A stretch of 64,000 bases of DNA. Origin: Pseudomonas sp. TNT3 (GTDB lineage Bacteria > Pseudomonadota > Gammaproteobacteria > Pseudomonadales > Pseudomonadaceae). This document shows, one piece after another, positions 16,787 through 26,703 of this stretch. The stretch spans positions 62,001 to 126,000 of the forward strand of contig NZ_WFGV02000005.1 in assembly GCF_010095445.2 (NCBI RefSeq), read 5' to 3'. A program made the position numbers and the translations under genes. Below the pieces are notes generated by a model, which was not told the DNA's origin, did not search any database, and saw only the letters and a program-made list of their open reading frames with translations. Each line of letters begins with the position of its first letter. Within the stretch, counting starts at the first letter, position 1.

Positions 16787-17806
16787 TCACTTCCTCGGGT
16801 CGAAGGCATCGCGAGCGGACTCACCGATAAATACCAGCAGGCTCAGCATCAACGCCAGTACGGCAAAGGCACTCATGCCTAGCCACGGCGCTTGCAGGTT
16901 GGATTTGCCCTGTGCCACCAGCTCCCCCAGTGACGGGCTGCCAGCCGGCAAACCGAAGCCGAGGAAATCCAGTGCGGTCAAGGTGCCGATGGCGCCGGTC
17001 AGAATAAAGGGCATGAACGTCATGGTCGACACCATGGCATTGGGCAAGATGTGGCGGAACATGATCGCACCGTTCTGCATCCCCAGGGCGCGGGCGGCCC
17101 GGACGTACTCAAGGTTGCGGCCGCGCAGGAATTCGGCGCGTACCACGTCGACCAGGCTCATCCAGGAGAACAGCAGCATGATCCCCAGCAGCCACCAGAA
17201 GTTCGGCTGGACGAAGCTGGCGAGGATGATCAACAGGTACAGCACCGGCAGCCCGGACCAGATCTCCAGAAAGCGCTGACCGGCCAGGTCGACCCAACCG
17301 CCATAGAACCCCTGCAAGGCGCCGGCGATCACACCGATGATCGAGCTGAGGACGGTCAGCGTCAGGGCAAACAGCACCGAAATCCGGAAGCCGTAAATCA
17401 CCCGGGCCAACACGTCGCGGCCCTGATCGTCAGTGCCCAGCAGGTTGTCGGCCGACGGCGGCGCCGGAGCTGGCACCTTCAGGTCGTAGTTGATGCTCTG
17501 GTAGCTATAGGGGATCGGCGCCCACAGCACCCAGGCGTCCTTGGCCTTGAGCAGTTCGCGGATGTAGGGACTTTTATAGTTTGCTTCCAGCGGAAATTCG
17601 CCGCCGAAGGTGGTCTCCGGGTAGCGCTTGAGCGCCGGGAAATACCAGCCGTCGTCGTAGTGCACCACCAGCGGTTTGTCGTTGGCGATGAGTTCAGCAC
17701 CAAGGCTCAGGCCGAACAGCACCAGAAACAGCCAGAGTGACCACCAGCCACGCTTGTTGGCTTTGAAGAGTTCGAAACGTCGTCGATTGAGCGGGGAAAG
17801 ATTCAT
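16787..17806 (-). CDS. nppC: Peptide ABC transporter permease (YejE/NppC)
   Basis: This 339-residue inner-membrane permease has one helix at the N-terminus (WWSLWLFLVLFGLSLGAELI), a periplasmic loop of about 120 residues and then the BPD-transporter domain with five helices. The EAA coupling loop is visible as EYVRAARALGMQNGAIMFRHILPNA near 230-255, the contact site for the ATPase. The start MNLSPLNRRRFELFK is 1 base after the nppB stop and is preferred over an upstream in-frame start. It forms a heterodimer with NppB in the importer. Confidence 0.93.
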   Translation of the reverse strand: MNLSPLNRRRFELFKANKRGWWSLWLFLVLFGLSLGAELIANDKPLVVHYDDGWYFPALKRYPETTFGGEFPLEANYKSPYIRELLKAKDAWVLWAPIPYSYQSINYDLKVPAPAPPSADNLLGTDDQGRDVLARVIYGFRISVLFALTLTVLSSIIGVIAGALQGFYGGWVDLAGQRFLEIWSGLPVLYLLIILASFVQPNFWWLLGIMLLFSWMSLVDVVRAEFLRGRNLEYVRAARALGMQNGAIMFRHILPNAMVSTMTFMPFILTGAIGTLTALDFLGFGLPAGSPSLGELVAQGKSNLQAPWLGMSAFAVLALMLSLLVFIGESARDAFDPRK

Positions 17807-17807
17807 C

Positions 17808-18881
17808 TCAATGCTCCCGGCTTTCGAAGTCGATGCGCGGATCGACAAAGGTGTACGTCAGGTCGCCGATCAATTTCACCACCAACCCCAACAGGGTAAA
17901 GATGAACAACGTGCCAAACACCACCGGGTAATCGCGGTTGATCGCCGCTTCAAAACTCATCAGCCCGAGACCGTCGAGCGAGAAGATGACTTCCACCAGC
18001 AACGAGCCGGTGAAGAAAATCCCGATGAACGCCGACGGGAAGCCGGCGATCACCAGCAGCATCGCGTTACGGAACACGTGACCGTAAAGCACGCGATGGT
18101 TCGTCAGGCCCTTGGCTTTGGCCGTGACCACGTATTGCTTGTTGATTTCATCGAGGAAGCTGTTCTTGGTCAGCAAGGTCATGGTCGCAAAGTTACCGAT
18201 CACCAGGGCCGTCACCGGCAGCGCGAGGTGCCAGAAGTAGTCGAGAATCTTGCCGCCCATGCTCAGTTCGTCGAAGTTGTTCGAGGTCAGGCCCCTGAGC
18301 GGGAACCAGTCGAAGTAACTGCCGCCGGCGAACAATACGATCAGCAGGATGGCAAACAGGAACGCCGGAATCGCGTAGCCGACGATGATCAGCGAGCTGG
18401 TCCAGACGTCGAAATGGCTGCCGTGTCGAGTGGCCTTGGCGATCCCCAGCGGAATCGACACCAGGTACATGATCAGCGTGCTCCAGAGGCCCAGGGAAAT
18501 CGACACCGGCATCTTTTCCTTGATCAGGTCGATGACCTTGGCGTCCCGGAAGAAGCTGTCGCCGAAATCCAGCGTGGCGTAGTTCTTGATCATGATCCAC
18601 AAGCGTTCCGGCGCCGATTTGTCGAAGCCGTACATGTGCTCGATTTCCTTGACCAGCGCCGGGTCCAGGCCTTGGGCGCCGCGATAGGCCGAGCCGGCAA
18701 CCGACACTTCCGCACCACCGCCGGCAATGCGGCTGGTGGCGCCTTCGAAGCCTTCGAGCTTGGCAATCATCTGCTCTACGGGGCCACCCGGTGCAGCCTG
18801 AATGATGACGAAGTTGATCAGTAAAATGCCGAGCAACGTCGGAATGATCAGCAGCAGTCGCCGAAAAATATACGCCAGCAT
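17808..18881 (-). CDS. nppB: Peptide ABC transporter permease (YejB/NppB)
   Basis: This 357-residue permease is of the DppB type. It starts [24 protein letters not shown] (first helix). The long insert between the first and second helices (about residues 28-125, with [19 protein letters not shown]) is the YejB-type periplasmic region. The remaining five helices carry the EAA loop [27 protein letters not shown] near 260-286. The gap to the upstream binding-protein gene is 4 bases. It pairs with NppC to form the membrane pore. Confidence 0.93.
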   Translation of the reverse strand: MLAYIFRRLLLIIPTLLGILLINFVIIQAAPGGPVEQMIAKLEGFEGATSRIAGGGAEVSVAGSAYRGAQGLDPALVKEIEHMYGFDKSAPERLWIMIKNYATLDFGDSFFRDAKVIDLIKEKMPVSISLGLWSTLIMYLVSIPLGIAKATRHGSHFDVWTSSLIIVGYAIPAFLFAILLIVLFAGGSYFDWFPLRGLTSNNFDELSMGGKILDYFWHLALPVTALVIGNFATMTLLTKNSFLDEINKQYVVTAKAKGLTNHRVLYGHVFRNAMLLVIAGFPSAFIGIFFTGSLLVEVIFSLDGLGLMSFEAAINRDYPVVFGTLFIFTLLGLVVKLIGDLTYTFVDPRIDFESREH

Positions 18882-18885
18882 CTGA

Positions 18886-20727
18886 TTACTCCGTGCCCGC
18901 AGCGTCGGTTTGCAGTTTGGTTTCGATCTCTATCGCCGGTTTCGCGTCGGGCTTGATCCACCAGGTGTTGATGCCGACATCGTACGTGGGTGAGATTTTC
19001 GGATGGCCGATATGGTTCCAGTAAGCCACGCGCCACGTCTTGATGTGCCAGTTGGGGATCACGTAGTAGCCCCATTGCAGCACGCGGTCCAGCGCGCGGG
19101 CGTGAGCCACCAGGCTGTTGCGCGAATCGGAATTGATCAACTGCTCGACCAACTGGTCCACCACCGGGTCCTTGAGGCCCATGGAATTGCGGCTGCCGGG
19201 CTTGTCGGCGGCGGCCGACATCCAGAATTCGCGCTGTTCGTTACCCGGCGAGTTGGACTGCGGGAAGCCGCCAACGATCATGTCGAAGTCCCGGGAGCGC
19301 ACGCGGTTGATGTATTGGGAGACGTCGACCCGACGGATCACCAGATCGATACCGAGGTCGCTGAGGTTGCGCTTGAATGGCAGCAGCACGCGCTCGAATT
19401 CGGTCTGGGCCAGCAGGAATTCAATGGTCACTGGCTTACCCGTGGCGTCGACCATCTTGTCGTCGACGATTCTCCAGCCGGCCTCCTGCAGCAGTTGATA
19501 GGCCTTGCGTTGCTGGGCGCGGATCATGCCGCTGGCATCAGTCACCGGGTTCTGGAACGCCTCGCTGAATACCTGGTCGGGGATCTTGCCGCGGAACGGA
19601 TCGAGGATTGCCAGCTGATCGGCGTCCGGCAGGCCCGTGGCGGCCATCTCCGAATTTTCGAAGTAGCTGCGGGTGCGCGCATAAGCGCCGTTGAACAGTT
19701 GCTTGTTGGTCCATTCAAAGTCCAGCAACAGCGTCAGGGCCTGGCGCACGCGCACGTCCTGGAATACCGGGCGGCGCAGGTTGAACACGAAGCCCTGCAT
19801 GCCGGTGGGGTTGCCGTTGGGGATCTGTTCCTTGATCAATCGACCTTCGGTGACCGCCGGGATGTTGTAGGCGTTGGCCCAGTTTTTCGCGGTCATCTCC
19901 AGCCAGTAATCGAACTGCCCGGCCTTAAGGGCTTCAAGGGCCACCGTGTTGTCGCGGTAGTAATCGGTGGTCATGACGTCGAAGTTATAGAAACCACGGT
20001 TGACCGGCAGGTCCTTGCCCCAGTAATCCTTGACCCGTTCATAACGCACCGAGCGTCCGGCCTTCACTTGGCTGACTTTGTAGGGACCGCTGCCCAACGG
20101 CAGTTCCAGATTGCCCTTGTTGAAATCCCGGGTGGCCCACCAATGCTTGGGCAGGACCGGCAATTGGCCGAGGATCAACGGAAGTTCGCGGTTATTGCTG
20201 TGCTTGAATTTGAACAGCACCGTCAGCGGGTCTTCGGCGACCACTTCCGCGACGTCGCTGTAGTAGCCGCGATAGAGTGGCGCACCTTCTTTGGTCAGCA
20301 TGTCATAGCTGAACACCACGTCTTCGGCGCGGATCGGGTGACCGTCGTGGAATCGTGCTTCCGGGCGCAGGTAGAAACGCACCCAGCTGTTGTCCGGGGC
20401 TTTTTCGATTTTGCCGGCGACCAGGCCGTATTCGGTGAACGGTTCATCCAGCCCCTGTTTGGCCAGGGTGTCGTAGATGATGCCGATGTCTTCGGCCGGG
20501 ACGCCTTTGCTGATGAACGGATTAAGGCTGTCGAAGCCGCCAAATCCCGCCTGCCGAAAAATCCCGCCTTTCGGGGCGTCCGGGTTCACGTAATCGAAAT
20601 GCTTGAAGTCAGCGGGGTATTTCGGCGGCTCGTTGTACAAGGTCAGGGCGTGTTGCGGGGCGGCGCAGGCCAGTCCGGCAAACAACAGACCGCTGGCCTG
20701 CAAGAGCAAGGCACGTACGGGTTTCAT
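18886..20727 (-). CDS. nppA2: Periplasmic peptide-binding protein (second of two)
   Basis: This 613-residue extracellular solute-binding protein belongs to family 5 (OppA/YejA type). The start [24 protein letters not shown] gives a good signal peptide; it overlaps the previous stop as ATGA. Family features include [15 protein letters not shown] (about 41-55), [18 protein letters not shown] and [25 protein letters not shown] (about 122-146). It is a paralogue of the gene just upstream, with which it shares the whole domain order (for example [15 protein letters not shown] in both), so the pair arose by duplication and may bind different ligands. Confidence 0.93.
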   Translation of the reverse strand: MKPVRALLLQASGLLFAGLACAAPQHALTLYNEPPKYPADFKHFDYVNPDAPKGGIFRQAGFGGFDSLNPFISKGVPAEDIGIIYDTLAKQGLDEPFTEYGLVAGKIEKAPDNSWVRFYLRPEARFHDGHPIRAEDVVFSYDMLTKEGAPLYRGYYSDVAEVVAEDPLTVLFKFKHSNNRELPLILGQLPVLPKHWWATRDFNKGNLELPLGSGPYKVSQVKAGRSVRYERVKDYWGKDLPVNRGFYNFDVMTTDYYRDNTVALEALKAGQFDYWLEMTAKNWANAYNIPAVTEGRLIKEQIPNGNPTGMQGFVFNLRRPVFQDVRVRQALTLLLDFEWTNKQLFNGAYARTRSYFENSEMAATGLPDADQLAILDPFRGKIPDQVFSEAFQNPVTDASGMIRAQQRKAYQLLQEAGWRIVDDKMVDATGKPVTIEFLLAQTEFERVLLPFKRNLSDLGIDLVIRRVDVSQYINRVRSRDFDMIVGGFPQSNSPGNEQREFWMSAAADKPGSRNSMGLKDPVVDQLVEQLINSDSRNSLVAHARALDRVLQWGYYVIPNWHIKTWRVAYWNHIGHPKISPTYDVGINTWWIKPDAKPAIEIETKLQTDAAGTE

Positions 20728-22556
20728 CGATCCTTCTCCGAAGATTTCAGCCACCACGCGCTCAGGCCCAGGGTGTAGGGCGGCGTGGTAACAAAGGCGA
20801 ACCGGTTGCGGTAGGCCAGGCGGTGATAATTGAGGTACCAGTTGGGAATGATGTAGTGCTGCCACAACAGCACCCGGTCCAGGGCTTTGCCGGCGGCTAC
20901 TTGTTCGTCTCGGGTCTGGGCCGCGAGTAATTGCTCAAGCAGATGGTCGACAACGGGGTTGGCAATCCCCGCGTAGTTTTTACTGCCCTTGACCCCGACC
21001 TGGCTCGAATGGAAGTACTGCCATTGCTCCAGGCCCGGGCTCAGTGTCTGATTGAGGGTTATCAGGATCATGTCGAAATCGAACTGATCCAGGCGTTGTT
21101 TGTACTGGGCGCGATCAACCGTGCGTAGCCGGGCATCGATGCCGATGCTGGCGAGGTTTTCCACGTAGGGTTGAAGAATGCGTTCCAGGTTCGGGTTGAC
21201 CAGCAGGATCTCCAGCCGCAGCGGTTGGCCGGCAGCGTTCTGCACGCGTTGGCCATTGAGTTTCCAGCCCGCTTCAGCGAGCAGGCCCAACGCCTTGCGC
21301 AAAGTGTCCCGCGGGATACCCCGGCCATCGGTCTGGGCCAGGCTGAACGGTTCGGTGAAGAGTTTTGCCGGCAACTGGTCACGGTAGGGCTTGAGCATCA
21401 ACCATTCATGGCCGACCGGCAGGCCGGTGGCGGAAAACTCGCTGTTGGGGTAGTAGCTCATGGCGCGCTTGTAGGCGCCGCTGAACAACGTGCGATTGGT
21501 CCATTCGAAGTCGAACATCAGCCCCAATGCTTCGCGGACCTTGGGGTCATTGAGCGTTGCCCGACGGGTGTTCATGAACAGGCCCTGACTTTGGGTCGGG
21601 ATCTGGTGCGGGATCTGTGCCTTGATCACGTCGCCCCGGGTGACGGCCGGGAAGCGGTAGCCGTTTGCCCAGTTTTTCGCCTGGTGTTCGATGTAGATGT
21701 CGAATTCACCGGCCTTGAAGGCTTCGAAGGCGACGTCGCTGTCGCGGTAGAACTCGACCTCCATGCGATCGACGTTGTATTTGCCGCGATTGACCGGCAG
21801 GTCCTTGCCCCAGTAATCCTTGACCCGCTCGAATATGAGCTGGCGCCCCGGAGTGACCGAGGTGATGCGATAAGGTCCGCTGCCCAGCGGGGGTTCGAAG
21901 GTGGTGGCCTTGAAATCACGATCTTTCCAGTAGTGCTGTGGCAGCACTGGTAACTCGCCCAGGCGCAGGATCAGCAAAGGATTGCCGGCGCGCTTGAAGA
22001 CGAATCGGATGCGATGCGGGTTGAGGATGTCGACCCGCAACACTTCCTGGAGATTGGTGCGGTACTGCGGATGCCCTTCCTTGAGTAGCAGCCGGTAGGA
22101 AAACGCGACGTCGTACGCGGTGATCGGTGAGCCGTCGTGAAAGCGTGCTTCCGGGCGCAGGTTGAACACCACCCAGCTGCGGTCTTCGCTGTATTCGACC
22201 GTTTGGGCAATCAAGCCGTAACTGGAGGTTGGTTCGTCACCGGAGGGCGCGTACTGACCGGTGCCAACCATTAGCGGCTCGTTGAGCTCGTTGATGCCAT
22301 ATTGTGGGAAGTTCGGCGTGGAAACCGGGCTTGAGCCCTTGAAGGTGTAGGGGTTGAGCGTATCGAAGGTGCCAAACGCCATCACCCGCAACGTACCGCC
22401 TTTCGGCGCTTGCGGGTTGACCCAATCGAAGTGGGTAAATCTGGCCGGGTACTTGAGCGTGCCGAACTGCGCATAACCATGGCTTTCGCTGATCGTCGCG
22501 CTTGCGGTGGAGCTCAAGGCCAGGCTGATCAGGAGCAGGAGGAGGGGACGCTTCAA
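20724..22556 (-). CDS. nppA1: Periplasmic peptide-binding protein (first of two)
   Basis: This 610-residue family 5 solute-binding protein has a signal peptide (MKRPLLLLLISLALSSTASA). It is the first gene of the leftward npp operon. Residues [29 protein letters not shown] show the family helix, and [19 protein letters not shown] the ligand-domain segment shared with NppA2. Systems of this type recognise oligopeptides or peptide-nucleoside antibiotics; the ligand of this paralogue is not predictable. Its promoter should lie in the 22557-22664 stretch before the REP element. Confidence 0.93.
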   Translation of the reverse strand: MKRPLLLLLISLALSSTASATISESHGYAQFGTLKYPARFTHFDWVNPQAPKGGTLRVMAFGTFDTLNPYTFKGSSPVSTPNFPQYGINELNEPLMVGTGQYAPSGDEPTSSYGLIAQTVEYSEDRSWVVFNLRPEARFHDGSPITAYDVAFSYRLLLKEGHPQYRTNLQEVLRVDILNPHRIRFVFKRAGNPLLILRLGELPVLPQHYWKDRDFKATTFEPPLGSGPYRITSVTPGRQLIFERVKDYWGKDLPVNRGKYNVDRMEVEFYRDSDVAFEAFKAGEFDIYIEHQAKNWANGYRFPAVTRGDVIKAQIPHQIPTQSQGLFMNTRRATLNDPKVREALGLMFDFEWTNRTLFSGAYKRAMSYYPNSEFSATGLPVGHEWLMLKPYRDQLPAKLFTEPFSLAQTDGRGIPRDTLRKALGLLAEAGWKLNGQRVQNAAGQPLRLEILLVNPNLERILQPYVENLASIGIDARLRTVDRAQYKQRLDQFDFDMILITLNQTLSPGLEQWQYFHSSQVGVKGSKNYAGIANPVVDHLLEQLLAAQTRDEQVAAGKALDRVLLWQHYIIPNWYLNYHRLAYRNRFAFVTTPPYTLGLSAWWLKSSEKDR

Positions 22557-22664
22557 GTCAGAGATCCGATCCAGGCGGCTTGGGCTTTGTGGTCCGTACA
22601 GTAACAGCTTGTATGGACAGGAAAAAGACGGAGATTAATGACGCCTTAATTCATGCAGCGAGAC

Positions 22665-22799
22665 CTGTAGCAGCTGGCGAAGCCTGCGTTCGGCTGCGTA
22701 GCAGTCGTGAATTGAGACAGCACGGGTTTTCGGGAAAATCGTGACGCAGGTTTGACGACTGCTTCGCAGCCGAACGCAGGCTTCGCCAGCGGCTACAGG
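22665..22799. repeat. REP/REPIN-type inverted repeat
   Basis: Outer arms CTGTAGCAGCTGGCGA (22665-22680) and TCGCCAGCGGCTACAG (22783-22798) pair with one mismatch. Inner arms with GCCTGCGTTCGGCTGCG and its complement (22744-22782 region) extend the stem. It occupies most of the gap between the npp operon promoter and the mltD terminator. Confidence 0.85.
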
Positions 22800-22821
22800 G
22801 GATTTGCATAATGCTCTCGGG

Positions 22822-22856
22822 CAAAAAAAAGCCCCTGAAGTCAGGGGCTTTTTTTA
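22822..22856 (-). terminator. Rho-independent terminator of mltD
   Basis: The stem AGCCCCTGA-CTTC-TCAGGGGCT starts directly at the mltD stop codon (read leftward) and ends in a T run. The T run on the other side makes it possibly bidirectional, so it could also stop rightward transcription into mltD. Confidence 0.92.
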
Positions 22857-24284
22857 ATGCGGGGAGTAGACCGTCAGCATCTGTCCAGGCTTGAGGGCCT
22901 GGCCTACGCGCGGGTTCCAGCGCTTGAGGTGCTGCATTTCAACGTTGAAGCGTTTGGCCACCATGTACAACGAGTCACCTTGCTTGACCTTGTATTTCGT
23001 CTGCTGCTTCTTGCTGTTCGACGCGACTACCGTGTTGATACGTCCAGCGCTGCGTTTGGTGTTGTCCTGCATCACCAGGGTCTGGCCGGCCTTGAGGTTC
23101 TTGCCCGTCAGCTTGTTCCAGCGTTGCAGGTCTTTGACGTCGACGTTGTTGGCTTTGGCAATCGTGCCGAGGTTGTCGCCACGCTTGACCCGATAGGTGC
23201 GCTTGAGGGTCGCCACCTCACGACTGTCTACGCCTTCGAAAACCGGTTTGAGCGGCCGCTTGCTGATCAACTCGTCAGGACGCATGGTCGACAGGCTGGT
23301 CGTTAACAGCTGTGCCTTCGATGTTGGCACCAGCAGATGCTGGGGGCCATCAATGGTAGTGCGCTGTTTGAACGCCGGGTTGAGCTGGAACAGCTCGTCT
23401 TCGTCGATGTTGGCGACCGCTGCAACCTTGGACAGGTCCATGCGCTGGTTGATTTCGACAACCTGGAAGTAGGGTTCGTTGGCGATCGGGTTGAGGTTCA
23501 CCCCGTAGGCTTCAGGCGAGAGCACCACTTGCGACAGTGCCAGCAACTTCGGTACATAAGCCTGGGTTTCAGCCGGCAGCGGCAGGTTCCAGTAATCGGT
23601 TGGCAGGCCCAGCTTTTCATTACGCTCGATAGCACGGCTGACCGTACCTTCGCCCGCGTTGTAAGCCGCGAGGGCCAGCAGCCAGTCGCCGTTGAACATG
23701 TCGTGCAGTTTGGTCAGGTAATCCATCGCCGCGGTGGTCGAGGCGGTGATATCACGTCGGCCATCGTAAAAACGGGTTTGACGCAGGTTGAAGTAACGCC
23801 CGGTGGAAGGGATGAATTGCCAAAGACCCACCGCGTTGGCCCGGGAATAGGCCATCGGGTTGTAGGCGCTTTCAATCACCGGCAACAGCGCCAGTTCCAG
23901 TGGCATGTTGCGTTCTTCAAGGCGTTCGACGATGTAATGAATGTAGAGGCTGCCGCGATCTCCTGCGTTTTCCAGGAAGGACGGATTACTGGCGAACCAC
24001 AGGCGCTGCTGCTCGATGCGCGGGTTGACGCCCAGGCCGTCCTGCAGCTGGAAGCCTTGGCGCATGCGCTCCCAGACATCCTGCGGGATTTGCGGTACAG
24101 GTTTTTCGCTGAGCCAGATGGGCTTCTGTTTGGCTCGTGCGGCGATATTCGGGGTGTGTGCCGCTTCGGTCTGCGGCACATGGCTTGAACAGCCCGCCAG
24201 GGTGGCGGACACAGCCACCGCGATGGCTTGAGCCAGGCGGGTCAATGCGTCTGAATTGATGGCTTTACGAATAGATGACGACAT
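22854..24284 (-). CDS. mltD: Membrane-bound lytic murein transglycosylase D
   Basis: MltD cleaves the glycan strands of peptidoglycan from the inner face of the outer membrane. The 476-residue precursor has a lipobox LAGC with the lipidated cysteine at position 32. The catalytic SLT domain has its glutamate at residue 138 in LPVIESAYNPMAYS and the GLWQFIPSTGRYF helix after it. Two clear LysM peptidoglycan-binding repeats close the protein (starting YRVKRGDNLGTIAKANNV and YKVKQGDSLYMVAKRFNV), with a more divergent one possible before them. The start MSSSIRKAINSDALTR is preferred to an ATG 24 bases upstream. It lies between gloB and npp as in P. aeruginosa. Confidence 0.94.
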   Translation of the reverse strand: MSSSIRKAINSDALTRLAQAIAVAVSATLAGCSSHVPQTEAAHTPNIAARAKQKPIWLSEKPVPQIPQDVWERMRQGFQLQDGLGVNPRIEQQRLWFASNPSFLENAGDRGSLYIHYIVERLEERNMPLELALLPVIESAYNPMAYSRANAVGLWQFIPSTGRYFNLRQTRFYDGRRDITASTTAAMDYLTKLHDMFNGDWLLALAAYNAGEGTVSRAIERNEKLGLPTDYWNLPLPAETQAYVPKLLALSQVVLSPEAYGVNLNPIANEPYFQVVEINQRMDLSKVAAVANIDEDELFQLNPAFKQRTTIDGPQHLLVPTSKAQLLTTSLSTMRPDELISKRPLKPVFEGVDSREVATLKRTYRVKRGDNLGTIAKANNVDVKDLQRWNKLTGKNLKAGQTLVMQDNTKRSAGRINTVVASNSKKQQTKYKVKQGDSLYMVAKRFNVEMQHLKRWNPRVGQALKPGQMLTVYSPH

Positions 24285-24383
24285 TGGCTGGAAGTTAGTT
24301 CCGGGCAAAAATGTCGGGCGATTCTAGAAAGCGCACCCCCTGCGGTCAACCATTCAGAATTCTTGTACCGATGAGTAGCCCCC

Positions 24384-25151
24384 CTAGAACTTGTCTTTCC
24401 ACGCACGCAAGGCAGCAAAAACCGCACTCGGACTGGCATTATCAGTGCCACTCCGTTCGTCCACTTTTTGTTTAACGGATGTTTCGCCGGCACGCAGGAA
24501 CGGATTGGTCAGTTTTTCCAGGGCCAACGTCGAAGGCAGCGTCATGATCCCGGCTTCGCGCTGTTGAGCGACTTTTGCGAGCCGTTCGGCAGTGTCCTGA
24601 TTGCCCGGTTCGACCGCCGCGGCAAAGCGTAAATTGCTCAGGGTGTATTCATGTGTGCAATACACCAGCGTATCTTCAGGCAACGCGGCGAGCCGCGTCA
24701 GCGAGGTGAACATTTGCTCCGGCGTGCCCTCGAACAGACGGCCGCAACCAGCAGCGAACAGGGTGTCGCCGCAAAACAGCAAACCATGATGATAAAAGGC
24801 GATATGCCCCAGGGTATGGCCGGGAACGGCGAAGACATCGAATTCCCAACCCAGAACGCTGACGCGGTCGTTGTCCTTGAGCGCGACGTCCCGGGCCGGG
24901 ATACTTTCGCTGGCGGGGCCATATACTGTCGCGTCCGTCGCCTTTTTCAGCTGCTCGACACCACCGACGTGATCATGGTGGTGGTGCGTAATCAGAATGT
25001 CGCTCAACACCCAGCCAGGGTGTGCGGCAAGCCAGGCCTGGACGGGCGCTGCATCGCCCGGATCGACCACGGCGCAGCGTTGGGTACCGTGATCTTGTAA
25101 CAACCAGATGTAGTTGTCGGTAAAGGCGGGTAGGGCACTGATCTGTATCAT
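24384..25151 (-). CDS. gloB: Hydroxyacylglutathione hydrolase (glyoxalase II)
   Basis: GloB hydrolyses S-lactoylglutathione to lactate and glutathione in methylglyoxal detoxification. The 255-residue metallo-beta-lactamase fold protein shows the metal motif [10 protein letters not shown] (residues about 55-64) and the later ligands [11 protein letters not shown] and LLFCGDTLF. The C-terminal helical domain with the glutathione-binding region is present ([21 protein letters not shown]). The start [14 protein letters not shown] agrees with the family; the upstream frame extension is not needed. It is divergent from a methyltransferase gene with about 65 bases between starts. Confidence 0.95.
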   Translation of the reverse strand: MIQISALPAFTDNYIWLLQDHGTQRCAVVDPGDAAPVQAWLAAHPGWVLSDILITHHHHDHVGGVEQLKKATDATVYGPASESIPARDVALKDNDRVSVLGWEFDVFAVPGHTLGHIAFYHHGLLFCGDTLFAAGCGRLFEGTPEQMFTSLTRLAALPEDTLVYCTHEYTLSNLRFAAAVEPGNQDTAERLAKVAQQREAGIMTLPSTLALEKLTNPFLRAGETSVKQKVDERSGTDNASPSAVFAALRAWKDKF

Positions 25152-25216
25152 CGTCGAATTCGCCAAGCGGAAAACATTGGCGCATCTTAGAGCTTCCTGG
25201 CGCGTTGGAGAATGCA

Positions 25217-25975
25217 ATGACCGATAAAGCGTTCGCACAGGCCGATCCAGACTGGCTGGAACTGATCAGCGCAGCCCGTGAATGGCTGTCCGGTCCTATC
25301 GGGCAATTCCTGCTGAATGAAGAGCGTCGCATGCTCGAGGACGAGTTGGGACGGTTCTTTGGTGGCTACCTGGTGCACTACGGGCCGTCGGCCGAGACAC
25401 CGCCTTCGGCGCCGCAGGTTCAGCGCAATGTGCGGCTCGGCGCGCCGTTGCCGGGTGTCGAGATCGTTTGCGAAGAACAAGCCTGGCCACTCAGCGAACA
25501 TGCAGCCGATGTCGTGGTGCTGCAGCATGGGCTGGATTTTTGCCTGTCACCCCACGGTCTGTTGCGCGAAGCGGCAAGCAGCGTGCGCCCCGGTGGCCAT
25601 TTGCTGATTATCGGCATCAACCCCTGGAGTAGCTGGGGACTGCGTCATGTGTTCGCCCATGATGCCCTGAGCAAGGCACGTTGCATCTCTCCGTCGCGAG
25701 TCGGTGACTGGTTGAACCTGCTGGGCTTCGCGCTGGAGAAACGCCGCTTCGGGTGCTATCGTCCGCCGCTTGCGTCCCCGGCATGGCAGACCCGTCTGTC
25801 CGGTTGGGAACGCAAGGCCGGTGACTGGCAGCTGTCGGGCGGAGGCTTCTATTTATTAGTGGCGCGCAAGATCGTGGTAGGGCTGCGCCCTGTCCGTCAG
25901 GAGCGCCGCGAGCCGATGGGCAAGCTGATTCCACTGCCGATGGCCAAGGTCAACCGTCGCCGCATCGAACCGTAA
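25217..25975 (+). CDS. Class I SAM-dependent methyltransferase-like protein
   Basis: This 252-residue protein is related to the YafS-type methyltransferases that sit beside rnhA/gloB in gamma-proteobacteria. The SAM-binding fold is partly recognisable: [32 protein letters not shown] (about 76-108) and [29 protein letters not shown] (about 115-143). The usual GxGxG loop is weak (VRLGAPLPG), so binding of SAM is likely but not certain. The ATG is chosen 12 bases after an in-frame TTG. The substrate is unknown. It is divergent from gloB and upstream of rnhA. Confidence 0.8.
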   Translation: MTDKAFAQADPDWLELISAAREWLSGPIGQFLLNEERRMLEDELGRFFGGYLVHYGPSAETPPSAPQVQRNVRLGAPLPGVEIVCEEQAWPLSEHAADVVVLQHGLDFCLSPHGLLREAASSVRPGGHLLIIGINPWSSWGLRHVFAHDALSKARCISPSRVGDWLNLLGFALEKRRFGCYRPPLASPAWQTRLSGWERKAGDWQLSGGGFYLLVARKIVVGLRPVRQERREPMGKLIPLPMAKVNRRRIEP

Positions 25976-26067
25976 TACCCTCTTTTAATTCCCGGCCGGG
26001 TTTGCCCCGGCCTCGGGCATCGTCGATCACAGATCGGCGAGCCACCGCATTTTCTGGAAAGACTGGC

Positions 26068-26520
26068 ATGAGCGATAGCGTAGAACTCTTCACCGACGGC
26101 GCCTGCAAGGGCAATCCTGGTCCAGGCGGCTGGGGCGCGTTGCTGGTGTGCAAGGGCGTGGAAAAAGAACTCTGGGGCGGTGAAGCCAACACCACCAACA
26201 ACCGTATGGAGTTGATGGGGGCGATTCGCGGCCTCGAAGAGCTGAAGCGTTCGTGTGACGTGCTGCTGGTCACCGACTCGCAGTACGTAATGAAAGGCAT
26301 CAACGAGTGGATGGACAACTGGAAAAAGCGCGGCTGGAAAACCGCCGCGAAGGAGCCGGTGAAAAACGCTGACCTGTGGAAGCTGCTGGATGAGCAGGTC
26401 AATCGCCACAACGTCACCTGGAAGTGGGTACGTGGGCACATTGGCCATCATGGAAACGAACGCGCGGATCAGTTGGCCAACCGTGGGGTCGATGAGGTTC
26501 GCGGGTACAAGCAAGCTTAA
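26068..26520 (+). CDS. rnhA: Ribonuclease HI
   Basis: RNase HI degrades the RNA of RNA:DNA hybrids. The 150-residue protein has the catalytic set D10 ([16 protein letters not shown]), the glutamate near residue 48 (NRMELM), D70 (VTDSQYV) and the last aspartate near 134 (GNERADQLA). The basic handle segment [20 protein letters not shown] (about 85-104) is present. The start [11 protein letters not shown] matches the family; a longer frame begins 66 bases upstream. dnaQ follows in the same direction after a repeat-containing gap. Confidence 0.97.
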   Translation: MSDSVELFTDGACKGNPGPGGWGALLVCKGVEKELWGGEANTTNNRMELMGAIRGLEELKRSCDVLLVTDSQYVMKGINEWMDNWKKRGWKTAAKEPVKNADLWKLLDEQVNRHNVTWKWVRGHIGHHGNERADQLANRGVDEVRGYKQA

Positions 26521-26537
26521 AAGCGCTGCCAATCCCC

Positions 26538-26600
26538 GTAGGAGCTGCCGAAGGCTGCGATCTTTTGATCTTTTTTTAAAGCGCAGATCAAAAGACCGTC
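26538..26600. repeat. Degenerate REP/REPIN half element
   Basis: GTAGGAGCTGCC (26538-26549) and the GATCTTTTGATC core (26559-26570), followed by an imperfect complement around 26586-26595, are close in sequence to the 2830-2922 element. The right half has been lost or replaced by the dnaQ upstream region. Confidence 0.7.
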
Positions 26601-26703
26601 CGAACGCGGCCCGAGCCTTCGGTGACCCTGTTCTCGACGAACACCGGCTGCGTGTTAAGATCGCCGCTTTTGCACGAATGACCCCGTTGAGAGCTGAGCA
26701 CTG

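Noticed and set aside
19003..20778. Rightward reading frame of 591 codons
   Set aside because: It is antisense to nppA2 and shows no motif or ribosome-binding site.
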